A DNA stretch of 64,000 nt. Origin: Funneliformis mosseae (Eukaryota > Glomeromycota > Glomeromycetes > Glomerales > Glomeraceae). Shown one piece after another: positions 46,188 to 56,337 of this stretch; the stretch's first letter is position 1, and every line of letters begins with the position of its first letter. Position numbers and translations under genes: made by a program. The stretch is taken from the NCBI GenBank assembly GCA_910592005.1, contig CAJVPP010000011.1, positions 1 through 64,000 of the forward strand, written 5' to 3'. The notes under the pieces were generated by a model. It worked only from the letters and a program-made list of their open reading frames with translations. It was not told the origin of the DNA and did not search any database.

Positions 46188-47284
46188 TGCCCATGTGCTC
46201 TAGGAAAGACATTTTATTTCATCATCCAAGAAAGGAGGTCATTCACTTTATTGGTAATTTATTTATCGTTATCAATAATTGGGTTTAATTATTATTGTTG
46301 TTGTTGTTATTGTTGATGGTTTTTCGATTTTATAAAAAATCTGATTATTCATTTTTTTTTTGCGTGAGTAAATTTTCAGAAAAATCAAGTTTAATTAAGC
46401 TTTTTGCCGATTACCATGTGAATAGATCCAAATGATTCCTGACACATTAGACATCTCACGGGGGAGAGGTCAAAATGTACATCGTTTATGAATTTCCCCA
46501 CAAAATTTTCTATAAAAAAAGCATTATCAAGTGTGATCATCTTCTTAGTAATACCTATTTCAAATCGAACTATTGTGATAGTTCAAAACCATGAGACTTA
46601 TTAAAATATTTATGTATAATAATGTTCCTTTCCACCAATCATATCATGTACTGCGTGAGTATTGCATAAATGAATCGACCCTTCTACCTACCTACGTTGA
46701 ATGCATGTATGTTTATTTGATGACTTCGATGATTTCAACTAGTCCAGAAATTTATTTGACTACTTGACCGGATTGCCCCACGCCATCTTTTGACGGATGT
46801 GGTATGGTAATATTTTATTTTTCATGAGATAAATTCGTATTTTAAGGTTTTCATGTCGATGATATGATGGATGGATGGATATGAGCCACAATATTTTATT
46901 TTTTTTTAGATGAAACTTTTTTCCGAAAAATTAAAAGTAATAATGCACATAAAAAAAAAAAAAAAAAAATTTTTACCCCACTAACATCATAATTTATATT
47001 TATATTTAATATTTAATTATAAATATTTCATTGATATAATAAAAAAAAAAAAAAAAATTTTTTTTTTTTACTTTTTGAAAAACCTTTTTATTATATATTT
47101 AATGTTGGTCTCTGTATAAAAAAAAACCAATTCTCATGCGCCATCGAAATCCTCCAATGTCAAGTAACCGTGATTTTTCTATTTGGAATGGAAACATTCC
47201 ATCGTAACACAAATTAATCATTACGATGAAAGTTTTGAGAATGTATGTTCAAATTCTAGTGGTAAACAAAAAAGTTATAGTAAT
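46188..47284. other. Intergenic, no supported gene
   Basis: Includes a (TTG/GTT)n run at 46290-46316, a GGAT tetranucleotide run near 46868-46880, a small perfect hairpin at 46567-46584 (GAACTAT, loop TGTG, ATAGTTC) and long A and T runs at 46950-47070. No coding content is recognised. Confidence 0.5.
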
Positions 47285-47457
47285 ACTTGTACTACTTCGT
47301 AAGGCGTAGTGGCTAATGCAAAATCACACAAATATGAGTCCCGAGCGCAAATATGCAGGGTCCAGAAAACCTGGAGTTCGATTAACTTCTTATCAATATG
47401 ACCTTTGTGGAAAAATGAAGGAACTAAGGCGACAACAACAAAAAAAAAAAAAAAAAA
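47285..47457 (+). repeat. SINE-like tRNA-derived sequence with poly(A) tail
   Basis: The segment has an A-box-like word GTAGTGGCTAATGC near 47302-47316 and a B-box-like word GGAGTTCGATTAA about 58 bases later (47371-47384), the spacing of an internal RNA polymerase III promoter. It is much less AT-rich than its surroundings and ends in an A run (47439-47457) after ACAACAAC. This is the layout of a tRNA-derived SINE. No clear target duplication was found and no cloverleaf with a discriminator end is present, so it is not called as a tRNA gene. Confidence 0.4.
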
Positions 47458-48036
47458 CGACAAAATGGGTCTTTTTCTGCACAAATCGGTGCTAGGTTAT
47501 TTTGATGGTATTAAACTAGTCCCTCAAAAGGTTCAACATATTGTCAATGATATTTCTTTGACTTGATGAATTTCAACAGACAAAATTTAATCATTTGGGA
47601 AATGATAATGCTACTTCATGTGATGACCAAAAGCTAAAACTTGGCGACTTTCAAATAGGTTAATCTGGAACTCACATGATAATGAAAAGAAATTCGCGCA
47701 AGGAAAAGTGTATTTACAAAGGTAAAATGGGCACATCAAATCCTTGATGGATTAGCAATGATAATGAACATAAAATAAAACGCTTGGCTTTATTATAGGT
47801 TTAGGGGGTAATAATTTACCCAAATTTATCAACATCAATATTTTAACCAATAAACATTACTCTTTATTTGATTACGTGTAACAGCAAATGAAAATTAGAT
47901 AAATCATAAATATAGCGCGTAGGTTTGAAAACTAATTGAAAGATTAAAATACCTTTTAGCTTTAGAAATGTCTTTTATTAGTTTAACGCATCCCTCAAAG
48001 CTCCAAACTCGTTATTTCAAGCACACGTAATAGTTA
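47458..48036. other. Intergenic, no supported gene
   Basis: AT-rich sequence with no long frame. It holds the 3' flank of the GQNQ-repeat gene and a TTCATGTGATGACC word near 47616. Nothing else is recognised. Confidence 0.5.
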
Positions 48037-49551
48037 TTATTTCATTTTATAAACATTACCATTGGTATCTCCACCGGGATTCTGAGAATTGGTTGAATAA
48101 AACTCCGTTCCAGAGTTAACTTCTTCTGGATTGACAGCAGGATCAACATGACTCTGTGATGGTGAGAATGGATATGCATTTCCAGAATATACATCGAATG
48201 CACCCTCTGGTGATTGAGAAATTGATTGGTTGGAGTTTTGATCCGTCATAAATTGACTGGGCGTCCGTTGCGATTGATTCGATTCAGCATTTAAATCGGG
48301 CGGTATTGATGATGACTGATTTTGTCTTTCCACATATTCTGGTTGATTCTGTTCGGTCATGGAATTGAATGGTAATGATGATGATTGATTTTTTCCATTC
48401 CCGTATTCAGTTTGAATTTGTCCGTGCATGGAATTGGATGGTAATGATGATGACCGACTCTGTCTATTCAAAATAAATTCAGGAGGGGCAAATTGTGATG
48501 GTTTATTCTGTCCTGGTGATGACTGATTTTGTCCATCCGCGTATTCAGGTTGATAATGTCCGCGTATGAAGTTGGACTGTAATGAAGATGACTGATTACT
48601 TTGTTTATTCAAAATAAATTCAGGAGTGACAAATTGTGATAGTTGATTCTGTCCTGGTGATGACTGATTTTGTCCAGCAATAACTTCAGTTTGATTATGT
48701 CCAGGCGTGCAATTGGATGAAAATGATGATGACTGACTTGGTCTATTCATATTAAATTCAGTAGCGGCAAATTGTGATGGTTGATTCTGTCCAGGTGATG
48801 ATTGACTTTGTCTATCCACGTATTCAGGTTGATTTTGCCCGCGTATGAAATTGGATGGTAATAATGATGACTGACTTTGTCCGTGCATGGAATTGGATGG
48901 TAATGATGATGACTGACTCTGTCTATTCAAAATAAATTCAGGAGGGACAAATTGTGATAGTTGATTCTGTCCTTGTGATGTCTGATTTTGCCCATCCACG
49001 TATTCAGTTTGATTCTGTCCGAGTATGAAATTGGATGGTAATGATGATGACTTACTACTTTGCCTATTCATATTAAATTCAGTAGCGGCAAATTGCGATG
49101 ATTGATTCTGTCCTGGTAATGACTGATTTTGTCCAGCAATAACTTCAGTTTGATTCTGTCCAGGCGTGCAATTGGATGAAAATGATGATGACTGACTTGG
49201 TCTATTCATAAATTCAGGAGGCGACGGTTGATTTTGTCCAGGTGATGACTGACTTTGTCCAACCATAACTTCAGTTTGATTTTGCCCGGGATTATAATGT
49301 TGACTGAACGAATAAATAGGAGCGGGTTGTGACATTTGATTTTGTCCAGGCTGAAATAGCGACTGAGCTTCAAAATATTGTACCAATTGTTCACTTTCAT
49401 TTTGTTGAGAGCGAAGAAGTTGTTTCAATTGAGTTATTCTGTCTTGGTAAAGTTTTATCTCCTGGTTTATTTTATATATGTTCACGGAATTGGAATTTAA
49501 CTTATGAAGTTTGTCACGAATAGAACTATTGTTGGTATTATTCAGATACAT
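48037..49551 (-). CDS. GQNQ-repeat, prion-like Q/N/S-rich protein
   Basis: A single uninterrupted frame of 504 codons. Residues 1-65 form a predicted coiled coil (INQEIKLYQDRITQLKQLL and then RSQQNESEQLVQYF). The rest is a tandem array of diverged units of about 26 or 52 residues built from P-G-Q-N-Q, SQFAATEFNMNRPSQSSS, LPSN and GQNQTEVIAGQNQ blocks, ending in an acidic Ser/Pro/Asn tail. No signal peptide or membrane segment is seen. The composition (Gln, Asn, Ser, Pro, few charges) is that of prion-like or phase-separating domains. Repeats are not identical at DNA level, so the frame is kept by selection or is fairly young. I know no family for it. Confidence 0.6.
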   Translation of the reverse strand: MYLNNTNNSSIRDKLHKLNSNSVNIYKINQEIKLYQDRITQLKQLLRSQQNESEQLVQYFEAQSLFQPGQNQMSQPAPIYSFSQHYNPGQNQTEVMVGQSQSSPGQNQPSPPEFMNRPSQSSSFSSNCTPGQNQTEVIAGQNQSLPGQNQSSQFAATEFNMNRQSSKSSSLPSNFILGQNQTEYVDGQNQTSQGQNQLSQFVPPEFILNRQSQSSSLPSNSMHGQSQSSLLPSNFIRGQNQPEYVDRQSQSSPGQNQPSQFAATEFNMNRPSQSSSFSSNCTPGHNQTEVIAGQNQSSPGQNQLSQFVTPEFILNKQSNQSSSLQSNFIRGHYQPEYADGQNQSSPGQNKPSQFAPPEFILNRQSRSSSLPSNSMHGQIQTEYGNGKNQSSSLPFNSMTEQNQPEYVERQNQSSSIPPDLNAESNQSQRTPSQFMTDQNSNQSISQSPEGAFDVYSGNAYPFSPSQSHVDPAVNPEEVNSGTEFYSTNSQNPGGDTNGNVYKMK

Positions 49552-50249
49552 GTTTTTTGATTGTTAAAGAAAACAATGAAAAGAAAATAAATAATTTACA
49601 AAGTAAAAGTACAAATGAGAAAAAAAAGGTGAAGATGTAATATGAAATTTTATATTAGCGAGGTGCTTATTCAATTTAAAAACGATATTTATATTAATTT
49701 TTAAAGGTTTCCCCCAATTATAATTGGATAATAATTTAAAATTAAAAGGGTTTTTTTTTTTGATGAATTCGATTATGTGTACATACTTTTGATATTTTAT
49801 AATTCGATGAATGATCCGTTTTTTTTATCAAATAATAATTAGCATTTATACAAAATTTTTTAGATGTAAAAAAAAGGGGGCTACCAAATACCATTACACT
49901 ACAAAATTGGTTATATTGGTTACATTATATATAAATATAAAAAAAAGAAGAAAAAAAAAAGAAAAAAAAAAAAATAGCTTATAATAATTATTTACTTTAT
50001 AATTAAACTTTACTTTTTATCTGACTTTATTGCAATTCCTAAATTTTTATTCTACTTATTATTACACGGTTTTGTATTTATACTATTTATATATTTTTTT
50101 TATCAATTTGTTCAAAATTTTAATTTAATGTATATTAAACCAATAAAAATAATATACAATAAATGCTAAATGATTTGCTTTTTTATTATTATATTATTAT
50201 TATTAAATTATCTAAGTTAAAATAAATAATTTACAAAATGAATGCTATT
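49552..50249. other. Intergenic, AT-rich
   Basis: Upstream region of the GQNQ-repeat gene and the 3' flank of PEX5. A/T homopolymers dominate; no gene or RNA structure is recognised. Confidence 0.55.
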
Positions 50250-52810
50250 CTAAAACTCAAATTCCTGCTTAAAAGCGTTCAGATCTCTGATATCGCACTT
50301 ATTTTCTAAATCAGGTCTATCCAAAAATTTACAACAAGCTTTAAGTGTTGCCCAGATATTTGAACTCATCACGCCTCCAGCAACACTATGAAATGAACTA
50401 TCTTTGTTTAATTCATCACTTGTGATCGCGTTGGTTTCACCAGTCTGTAATGCAAGGGCTGCGAGTAAATGTTCGGCCGCTTCTCGATATTCTTTCATGT
50501 TAATGAAAGAAATGGCGAGATTATATCGAGCACGAACGTACAATGGATTTATTTCAAGGGCATTAAAATAAGCATTCACGGCCTTTTCGGATTCACGAGC
50601 ATTTGCTAAAGTTGCTCCAAGTTTATTCCAAAGAAGATAGTCCTAAATAAAGAAAATAATCTTTTTAACTAAAAACTAAAAACCTATCAAAAGAGTTTAC
50701 TTAAAGGTGACTTACATTAGGCCTCAAAGAGAGAGCTGTTTGAAAACAATCCACTGCCTTATTGTATTCTTCGGATACATTGTATAGTATGCCCAAACCA
50801 ACTTGGACATCTGGATCAAGATTCTCTCCGGGATTTAAAAGTGCCGCTTGTATAAATAGGTCCGTGAAAAAACTGTGAGGATCAACAAAGATGCCTTTTG
50901 CACGTTGCTGTTCTAACAATTGTTTATATTTATGACTATGATCAAACCATGATTCCAATACGTTATAAACATCATCACGTTGGTACTCATTTGTGTAAGA
51001 AACTGCCAAAGACATCCAAGCGTCCAATATTTGAGGATTCAAAGCAACAGCCTTACGTAATGCCGCTATTGCTTTCGGCTCCTGCTCATTCTCTTGTTGC
51101 CTAGTACCAAGTTGATACCATGCATTTGAGTCATTCGGGTCTATTTGAACCTTTGCTTCTAAAATTAATATAGAGTCCGCTAGAATTTGCTCTTTTGTCG
51201 TTGAAGTCTCTGGTAAAAGATTTGGCGTAGTGAGGTAAGGATTATTTGGGTGAAATTCATAAATGTCATGTAAAGGGGGATCGAGTGAGTACCCCGTATT
51301 GATAGGTCTATATTTTTCCCAATCACTCTGCAAATCTTCCATAGTTTGATCTATAGAATCTTCTTTATAATCCTTATAATCTTTCATCCATTCATCTAAC
51401 GCTGGAGATGCGTTGGAATTGTCTTCATTTATCCGATTATGAGCTTTCTGAAATTCTGTAGCCCATCTTGAGTCAAATTCATTAGATGCTGCTCTTAAAG
51501 TTGAACCTTCCCCATGTTTTGGAGTATCCAAAGTGTTAGCACCGTAAAATTCTTGTGCCCAATTTGAATGTGAACCTATTTGTTTATTGTTAAATTCTGA
51601 TGCCCAATTATTATTGTTGTTCTGCTGCTGCGTCTCAAATTCAGAAGCCCAATTCGCATTAGGTATTGGAGCCTTTTGTTCTACAACCTTATTTCCTTCA
51701 ATAGAAAGTTCTTGTTTGCTCAATTTTTTCATAAAATTCATGAATGAAGAATTTTTAAATTTTGGGTTTGTCTCTCCTTCAATAGAAACAAGTAATTTAC
51801 TAGCTATATCGGACAATTCGGTTTTTGTATCATCTCCACTTCCAATCCCTTCCTGTTCTTTAAATTCATTTGCCCATGTCTGCTCTTGAGCTTTAAACTC
51901 TGATTCCCAATTCGCACCTAAACCAAATAACCATGATAAGTATAAGGAGCAACGATATAAACTTTGCAACAACATTTTGAAAATTACTCTTCTTTGCGTC
52001 ATCAAATGCTTGTTCGAAAGCAGCTATTTCTTCTGGACGTATTTCAACATCGTTTGCTGGCAATTTGTGGAACTGAGAAAATTCGGTTGCCCATTTGTCT
52101 GAAATGTTGATTTGGTTAATCGCTTAAATTTAAGCCTCCAATGCCTAAAAAGATCGCCTACCTTGATTTTGGGCATCCTTATAGATCACTTCAAAATTTT
52201 CAAATTCCGAACGCGCGTGGTCAGGCATTATGTGATGATGGGTCGATTCTGATTGCTTTAAAAAACTTGCTGCCCAATCCCCATTTTTCTGTGAGTCATG
52301 TACAATCGTTTCAAGTCCTCTGTTCATTTGATCAAAGTTATAGATGTCCGGTGGAAGAGATGATTCTTGTCCCGGATGTTGGAAAAATTTTTGCGCATAC
52401 TAAAAAAGATATATTTTTTTTAATTACTTAGGTTAAGCCAAACTAAAAGCACAAAGATGGCTTACCTCATCTTGCTGTTTAATATTCTTTTGAGTTCTAA
52501 ATGCCTGATTATTCGAAAATATAATTATATATACTGTATATATATATAAGCGTTCGCAAATAAAAAAAAAATAGGGCAAATAACGTACTGCTTTTGAAGA
52601 TCCTTCACCGTATCGTTCTGCTGTAAATTTATCCTAAAAGATCAAACTCAATTAATTAATTGTGAGGAATTTATTTAAAATAAAAGTACAAGCATTTGGT
52701 TGAATTACCTGCTGCGACGATCTATCATGCGTAATGTGCTTCATTAGGCCATTCATTGAATTTGTAGGCCCACAACTTGCGTCTTCAGCAAACCACTGTG
52801 GGATGGACAT
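50250..52810 (-). CDS. PEX5: Peroxisomal targeting signal 1 receptor Pex5
   Basis: Pex5 binds PTS1 (SKL-type) cargo in the cytosol and delivers it to the peroxisomal docking complex. The protein is roughly 710 residues over about seven exons. The N terminus MSIPQWFAEDASCGPTNSM carries the conserved Cys (residue 13) that is monoubiquitinated for receptor recycling. Eight WxxxF pentapeptides for Pex14/Pex13 binding are visible: WAASF, WATEF, WESEF, WANEF, WASEF twice, WAQEF and WATEF. The C-terminal half has TPR repeats: NAWYQLGTRQQENEQEPKAI, ILDAWMSLAVSYTNE, VQVGLGILYNVSEEYNKAVD, WNKLGATLANARESEKAVNA and VRARYNLAISFINMKEYREA. The start is shared tightly with EME1, whose ATG is only 220 bases away in the opposite direction. 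Confidence 0.95.
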
Positions 52811-52928
52811 CGTTGATAATTTATTGTTGAAAAAAAAAAGGTACAACTCTAATTGTGCGAATTTTGATAATGTCAAAAATAAAAAAATTTTTTTTCGGAT
52901 TTCAACGAAATATGATGAAAGAATTAGG

Positions 52929-52938
52929 ATCATGTGAC
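52929..52938. promoter_or_regulatory. E-box-like palindrome in PEX5/EME1 divergent promoter
   Basis: ATCATGTGAC lies nearly midway between the divergent PEX5 (52810) and EME1 (53031) starts. The same ten bases recur at 56246-56255 upstream of NSRP1. Confidence 0.4.
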
Positions 52939-53030
52939 TTTGATTTGTCATGCAGATCCTAAAGCGGTTAGGTTAATTCGCGTTTAGATGTTTAGTTATC
53001 CTACGCGATTAAGGTTTTCAAATTTTGAAA

Positions 53031-54804
53031 ATGACCGATAGCTTTGAAAAACTCAAAAATGATAAAGAGCTTCAAATCATGGCAATTGAAGTTCAGGCTA
53101 TTTGTAGTGAAAAAAGTTTTGAAGAAATTCTTGTAGATCTTCACAAAACGCGAAATGCGGAACTTACGATCAATCGTATTTTTGATGGGAATGTATGGGA
53201 TTACATTGAGCCTTCCTTAAATTCACCTCGAAATTATTTTAAAATGCTTATTTTTCTTTTAATTTTCTAATTAAAGTTTCTTGAAGGGACGCGTTTTGAC
53301 ACTTTGAAAAAGTCAAAATTTTCATTTCCTATTCATTTATTAGATGAAAAGGATGATGCATCATCATGCGTACATCAGGTCCACGTGTTGAATCAAGAAA
53401 ATCCAAATATTGGTGATGATATAGCTAATCAGAGATGCCAACGTAAGAATGATAATATAAATGAAGAAGGAATCAACAGGATTAAGGAAGTCGAAAAATT
53501 GGAAAGGGTATATATAAAATACATTGTTATAGTAAGATTAAATGAAGTCATAACAAATTTAATTTAATTTTAGAAAACTCAAAAGGAACAACAGAGATTG
53601 GAACGTAAAAAACAAAAGGAGGAACGTGAGGCTGAGAAAAAAAGGCTCAAGCAAATTCAGGAAGTTAACAAGACCAAGTATGATAAATTCGAATTGTGTC
53701 GAGAGTTGATACTTGACATTTCAAATAATTTATCAGAAAAAAATCTTGTTGACTATTTGCGGGACAATCCAAAGTATACGTTATTAACTATCAACGTCGT
53801 TCAACACGATTTTCCTAATATCATTAAATGGCGAAGGAAAATTACTGCGGAATGGGATGATGAATTTTGCGCTTTCATGCCAGCTCCAGAAAGGATTCAA
53901 GAAGAATCATTTTTATTGATTTATTTTGAGATATCAGAATTCACCAAGTTTATTAAAGATGATATCTTATCCGATAATATCAATAAAATTCAAGAAACTT
54001 TTAGCAGCAAGAGAATAATTATATTAATTGAAGGTTATGAAAGCTATTGTCGCAGGAGAAAAACACAAATCAATCGAAATTTTACCAATGCTGTTCGGTC
54101 AGGTATAGAACACGACGTCGAAGATACGGAAATTACAACAACAACAACAACAACATCAAAACGGAAGAAAAAAATTCAAGAACAAGAACCTGATCTTGAA
54201 AAGCTGGAAGAAGAGTTGTTGTGGTTACAAGTAATTGCAAAATGTTTAATTGTTCACACGAAAAATATTCAGGATACAGCAGAAATGATAGGCATTCTCT
54301 CGGCTGATATTGCAACCATACCATACAAGTAAGTCGCGTAGCTATTAGCTATTGTTCTTTATTAATCTTACTTTTACATTGAAAAGAAAATTTCTTTCTC
54401 TTTAGAAATCGTAATTGCGATTTGAACTTTTGGGCTGAAGGTCAAGTACGATCTGGAACCGATCCTAGCAACACTTGGTTACGCATGTTACAAGAGATTC
54501 AATTCGTGACCGAGCCTGTGGCTAGAGGGATCATAAATGTATATCCGACTGTCAGATCGTTATACAAAGCATATCAGAGGTGCCTCACTAGAGAAGAAGC
54601 AGAAAATCTTTTGACATCTGTTGAGGTAAAGTTTTATACGTTTATGTTCATAATGTAAAAAAAAAAAAAATGGGGTTAAATATTTATTTATATGCATAGA
54701 TTCCCAACATTGGCTTTGCACAACATCGATGTCTTAATAGACCTCTGTCGAAAAGATTATATGAAATATTTATGGGAACCAATCCGGATTATATAATTTC
54801 TTAG
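53031..54804 (+). CDS. EME1: Crossover junction endonuclease subunit Eme1 (Mms4)
   Basis: Eme1 is the non-catalytic partner of Mus81 in resolving branched recombination intermediates. After an N-terminal segment FEEILVDLHKTRNAELTINR (discussed in the findings), a Lys/Arg/Glu-rich linker leads to the ERCC4-like domain: LLIYFEISEFTKFIKDD, then RIIILIEGYESYCRRRK, a Thr/Lys loop, EEELLWLQVIAKCLIVHT and the helix-hairpin-helix region LNFWAEGQVRSGTDPSNTW, LQEIQFVTEPVARGIINVYP and SLYKAYQRCLTREEAENLL. IPNIGFAQHRCLNRPLSKRL forms the last exon, with a stop at 54802-54804. The first ATG at 53031 is chosen; the frame upstream offers only TTG. The Mus81 gene is not in the window. Confidence 0.92.
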
Positions 54805-55348
54805 ATATTTGTTATTGGATTATACGAGTAATGATTTTTTGAAATTATTTTATCTTCCCAAAGTCATTATTCTCAAGGACTTGGAAAAGTTTTATAACGA
54901 AAATTTGATAGAAAAATAAATTATCCATTATTTAATGATCACAACTTCCTTTTTCCTTTTATTGATTTAAATTAAATCAGGAAAAGCGTTTTTATATCAT
55001 AAACTATTATAGTAAGTGCAAGTGCTCTAAAATATACATATATATTTATATATTTATATATAATATATATAAATAAATACCTTTATATCTTTGTTAAATT
55101 AAAGAATTAGTTAAATATTTAAATATACAGTAACGTCGATCAATGATTTTATGTAATTGAATTAAATTCTGTTTGAGAATTTTTTTTTTTTATACAATCT
55201 ATTATAATACAATATATTGTAAAGTTGTACTTTAAAAAAATATATTGTTAGACCCTCTTTTTATTTTTTTTTTTTGTCGTTTTTTTTTTCACATTTCCTT
55301 TTTATTTAGTATTTGTTTTTTCTATTTTACTTTTTGAAATAAAAAAAA
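54805..55348. other. Intergenic, AT-rich
   Basis: 3' flank of EME1 and upstream region of the next plus-strand gene. Runs of TATATA near 55030-55075 and T runs up to the next ATG. No gene is seen. Confidence 0.6.
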
Positions 55349-55874
55349 ATGGATCCAAATCAATATACTTTACAACACATTTCTCGAGAGGTTAAAAAAC
55401 TCCGTCTAAATTATATTTCTAATAACTATGAACTGATAAAGAATCGTTATAATAATTTTTCTAAAGAGTTTGAAGATTTAAATGTTTTCCACCAAAGTTC
55501 CAGTGAACTTAAGGAAATAGAACGAATTTCTAATTTCATTAAACAACATCAAGAACTTGTGGTTTCCAACTTTGAAACCGTACACGCGCAACAAAGTTCC
55601 CAAAGCGTCGCATACTTAAAGCAAATTTGACGCATTGTTAGAAAAGTTGCAACTTTTAGTATCGTCTCATTCCGTTGCCGATCAGACGAATCAACAAGGA
55701 TCGAACTCTCAACGACCAAATTCACTTTTCGATATTATTTCTGGAGACCCGGATCTTTTCTCTTCTGCGCAATCACCTGCTAATCCTGCACAACCTATCA
55801 ATTCGAATTTGGATCAATTTAACTCTGGAATACCACCTGAGAGTGATTTTGGTCATTTTAATATGCATAATTAA
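55349..55874 (+). pseudogene. Hypothetical coiled-coil plus Q/S/P-rich protein, frame interrupted once
   Basis: The first frame (55349-55630) starts MDPNQYTLQHISREVKKLRL and is a predicted coiled coil, ending at TGA after AYLKQI. A second frame, one base on, continues FDALLEKLQLLVSSHSVADQ, then a Gln/Ser/Asn/Pro-rich tail ending ESDFGHFNMHN. The two read as one protein of about 175 residues if one base in CAAATTTGAC (about 55622-55629) is extra. No GT-AG intron explains the shift. Either a recent one-base lesion, a sequencing error, or a frameshift in translation. No family is recognised; the layout (coiled coil then Q/S-rich tail) resembles the GQNQ protein at 48037, without sequence similarity I can defend. 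Confidence 0.45.
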
Positions 55875-55914
55875 CCTCTCAAACCGCAAGATTCAATTCC
55901 CTCCTTTATTTTTT

Positions 55915-56070
55915 GTCAACATGCATGTATGCTATCCGTTAGAAATAGCATACATAGTTCAGATATATCATGTTTACTTGAATTCGATCTTTAGGTGATA
56001 GTCCATTACTTTAATTCACCCGTCATATTTAATCCAACATGCATATATGCTATTGTAAAATAGCAAACAT
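55915..56070 (+). other. Pair of related hairpins
   Basis: Two copies of CAACATGCATRTATGCTAT lie about 120 bases apart. The first forms a perfect 10-bp stem (TGTATGCTAT at 55926-55935 with ATAGCATACA at 55945-55954, 9-base loop). The second forms a 6-bp stem (TGCTAT at 56048-56053, ATAGCA at 56060-56065). They follow the stop of the frame ending at 55874, so may be 3' UTR structures. Confidence 0.45.
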
Positions 56071-56245
56071 GTTACAGATGTCTGAAAAATTTTTTCCATG
56101 TCTTAATAATTAATACATATATTATTATATATTAATTATTAATTATTCAATTTCGTGGTTACAAGTATAGACTTCACAGTATCACGTTTTGATGATGACC
56201 TCGATTTTGATAGTTTTTAATTGTAATTCAAGTAATTCAGTTTGA

Positions 56246-56255
56246 ATCATGTGAC
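56246..56255. promoter_or_regulatory. E-box-like palindrome upstream of NSRP1
   Basis: ATCATGTGAC, 83 bases before the NSRP1 ATG, identical to the ten bases at 52929-52938 in the PEX5/EME1 promoter. Confidence 0.4.
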
Positions 56256-56337
56256 GACATTCACAAAAAAAATTCGCGCAAATAAAAAAAATTTTTTCTA
56301 TTTTCTAAAAAAGGATAAAAGATAAAATAAAATAAAC

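Noticed and set aside
51587..51889. Plus-strand frame opposite PEX5
   Set aside because: Antisense shadow of the WxxxF region; PEX5 reading is unambiguous.
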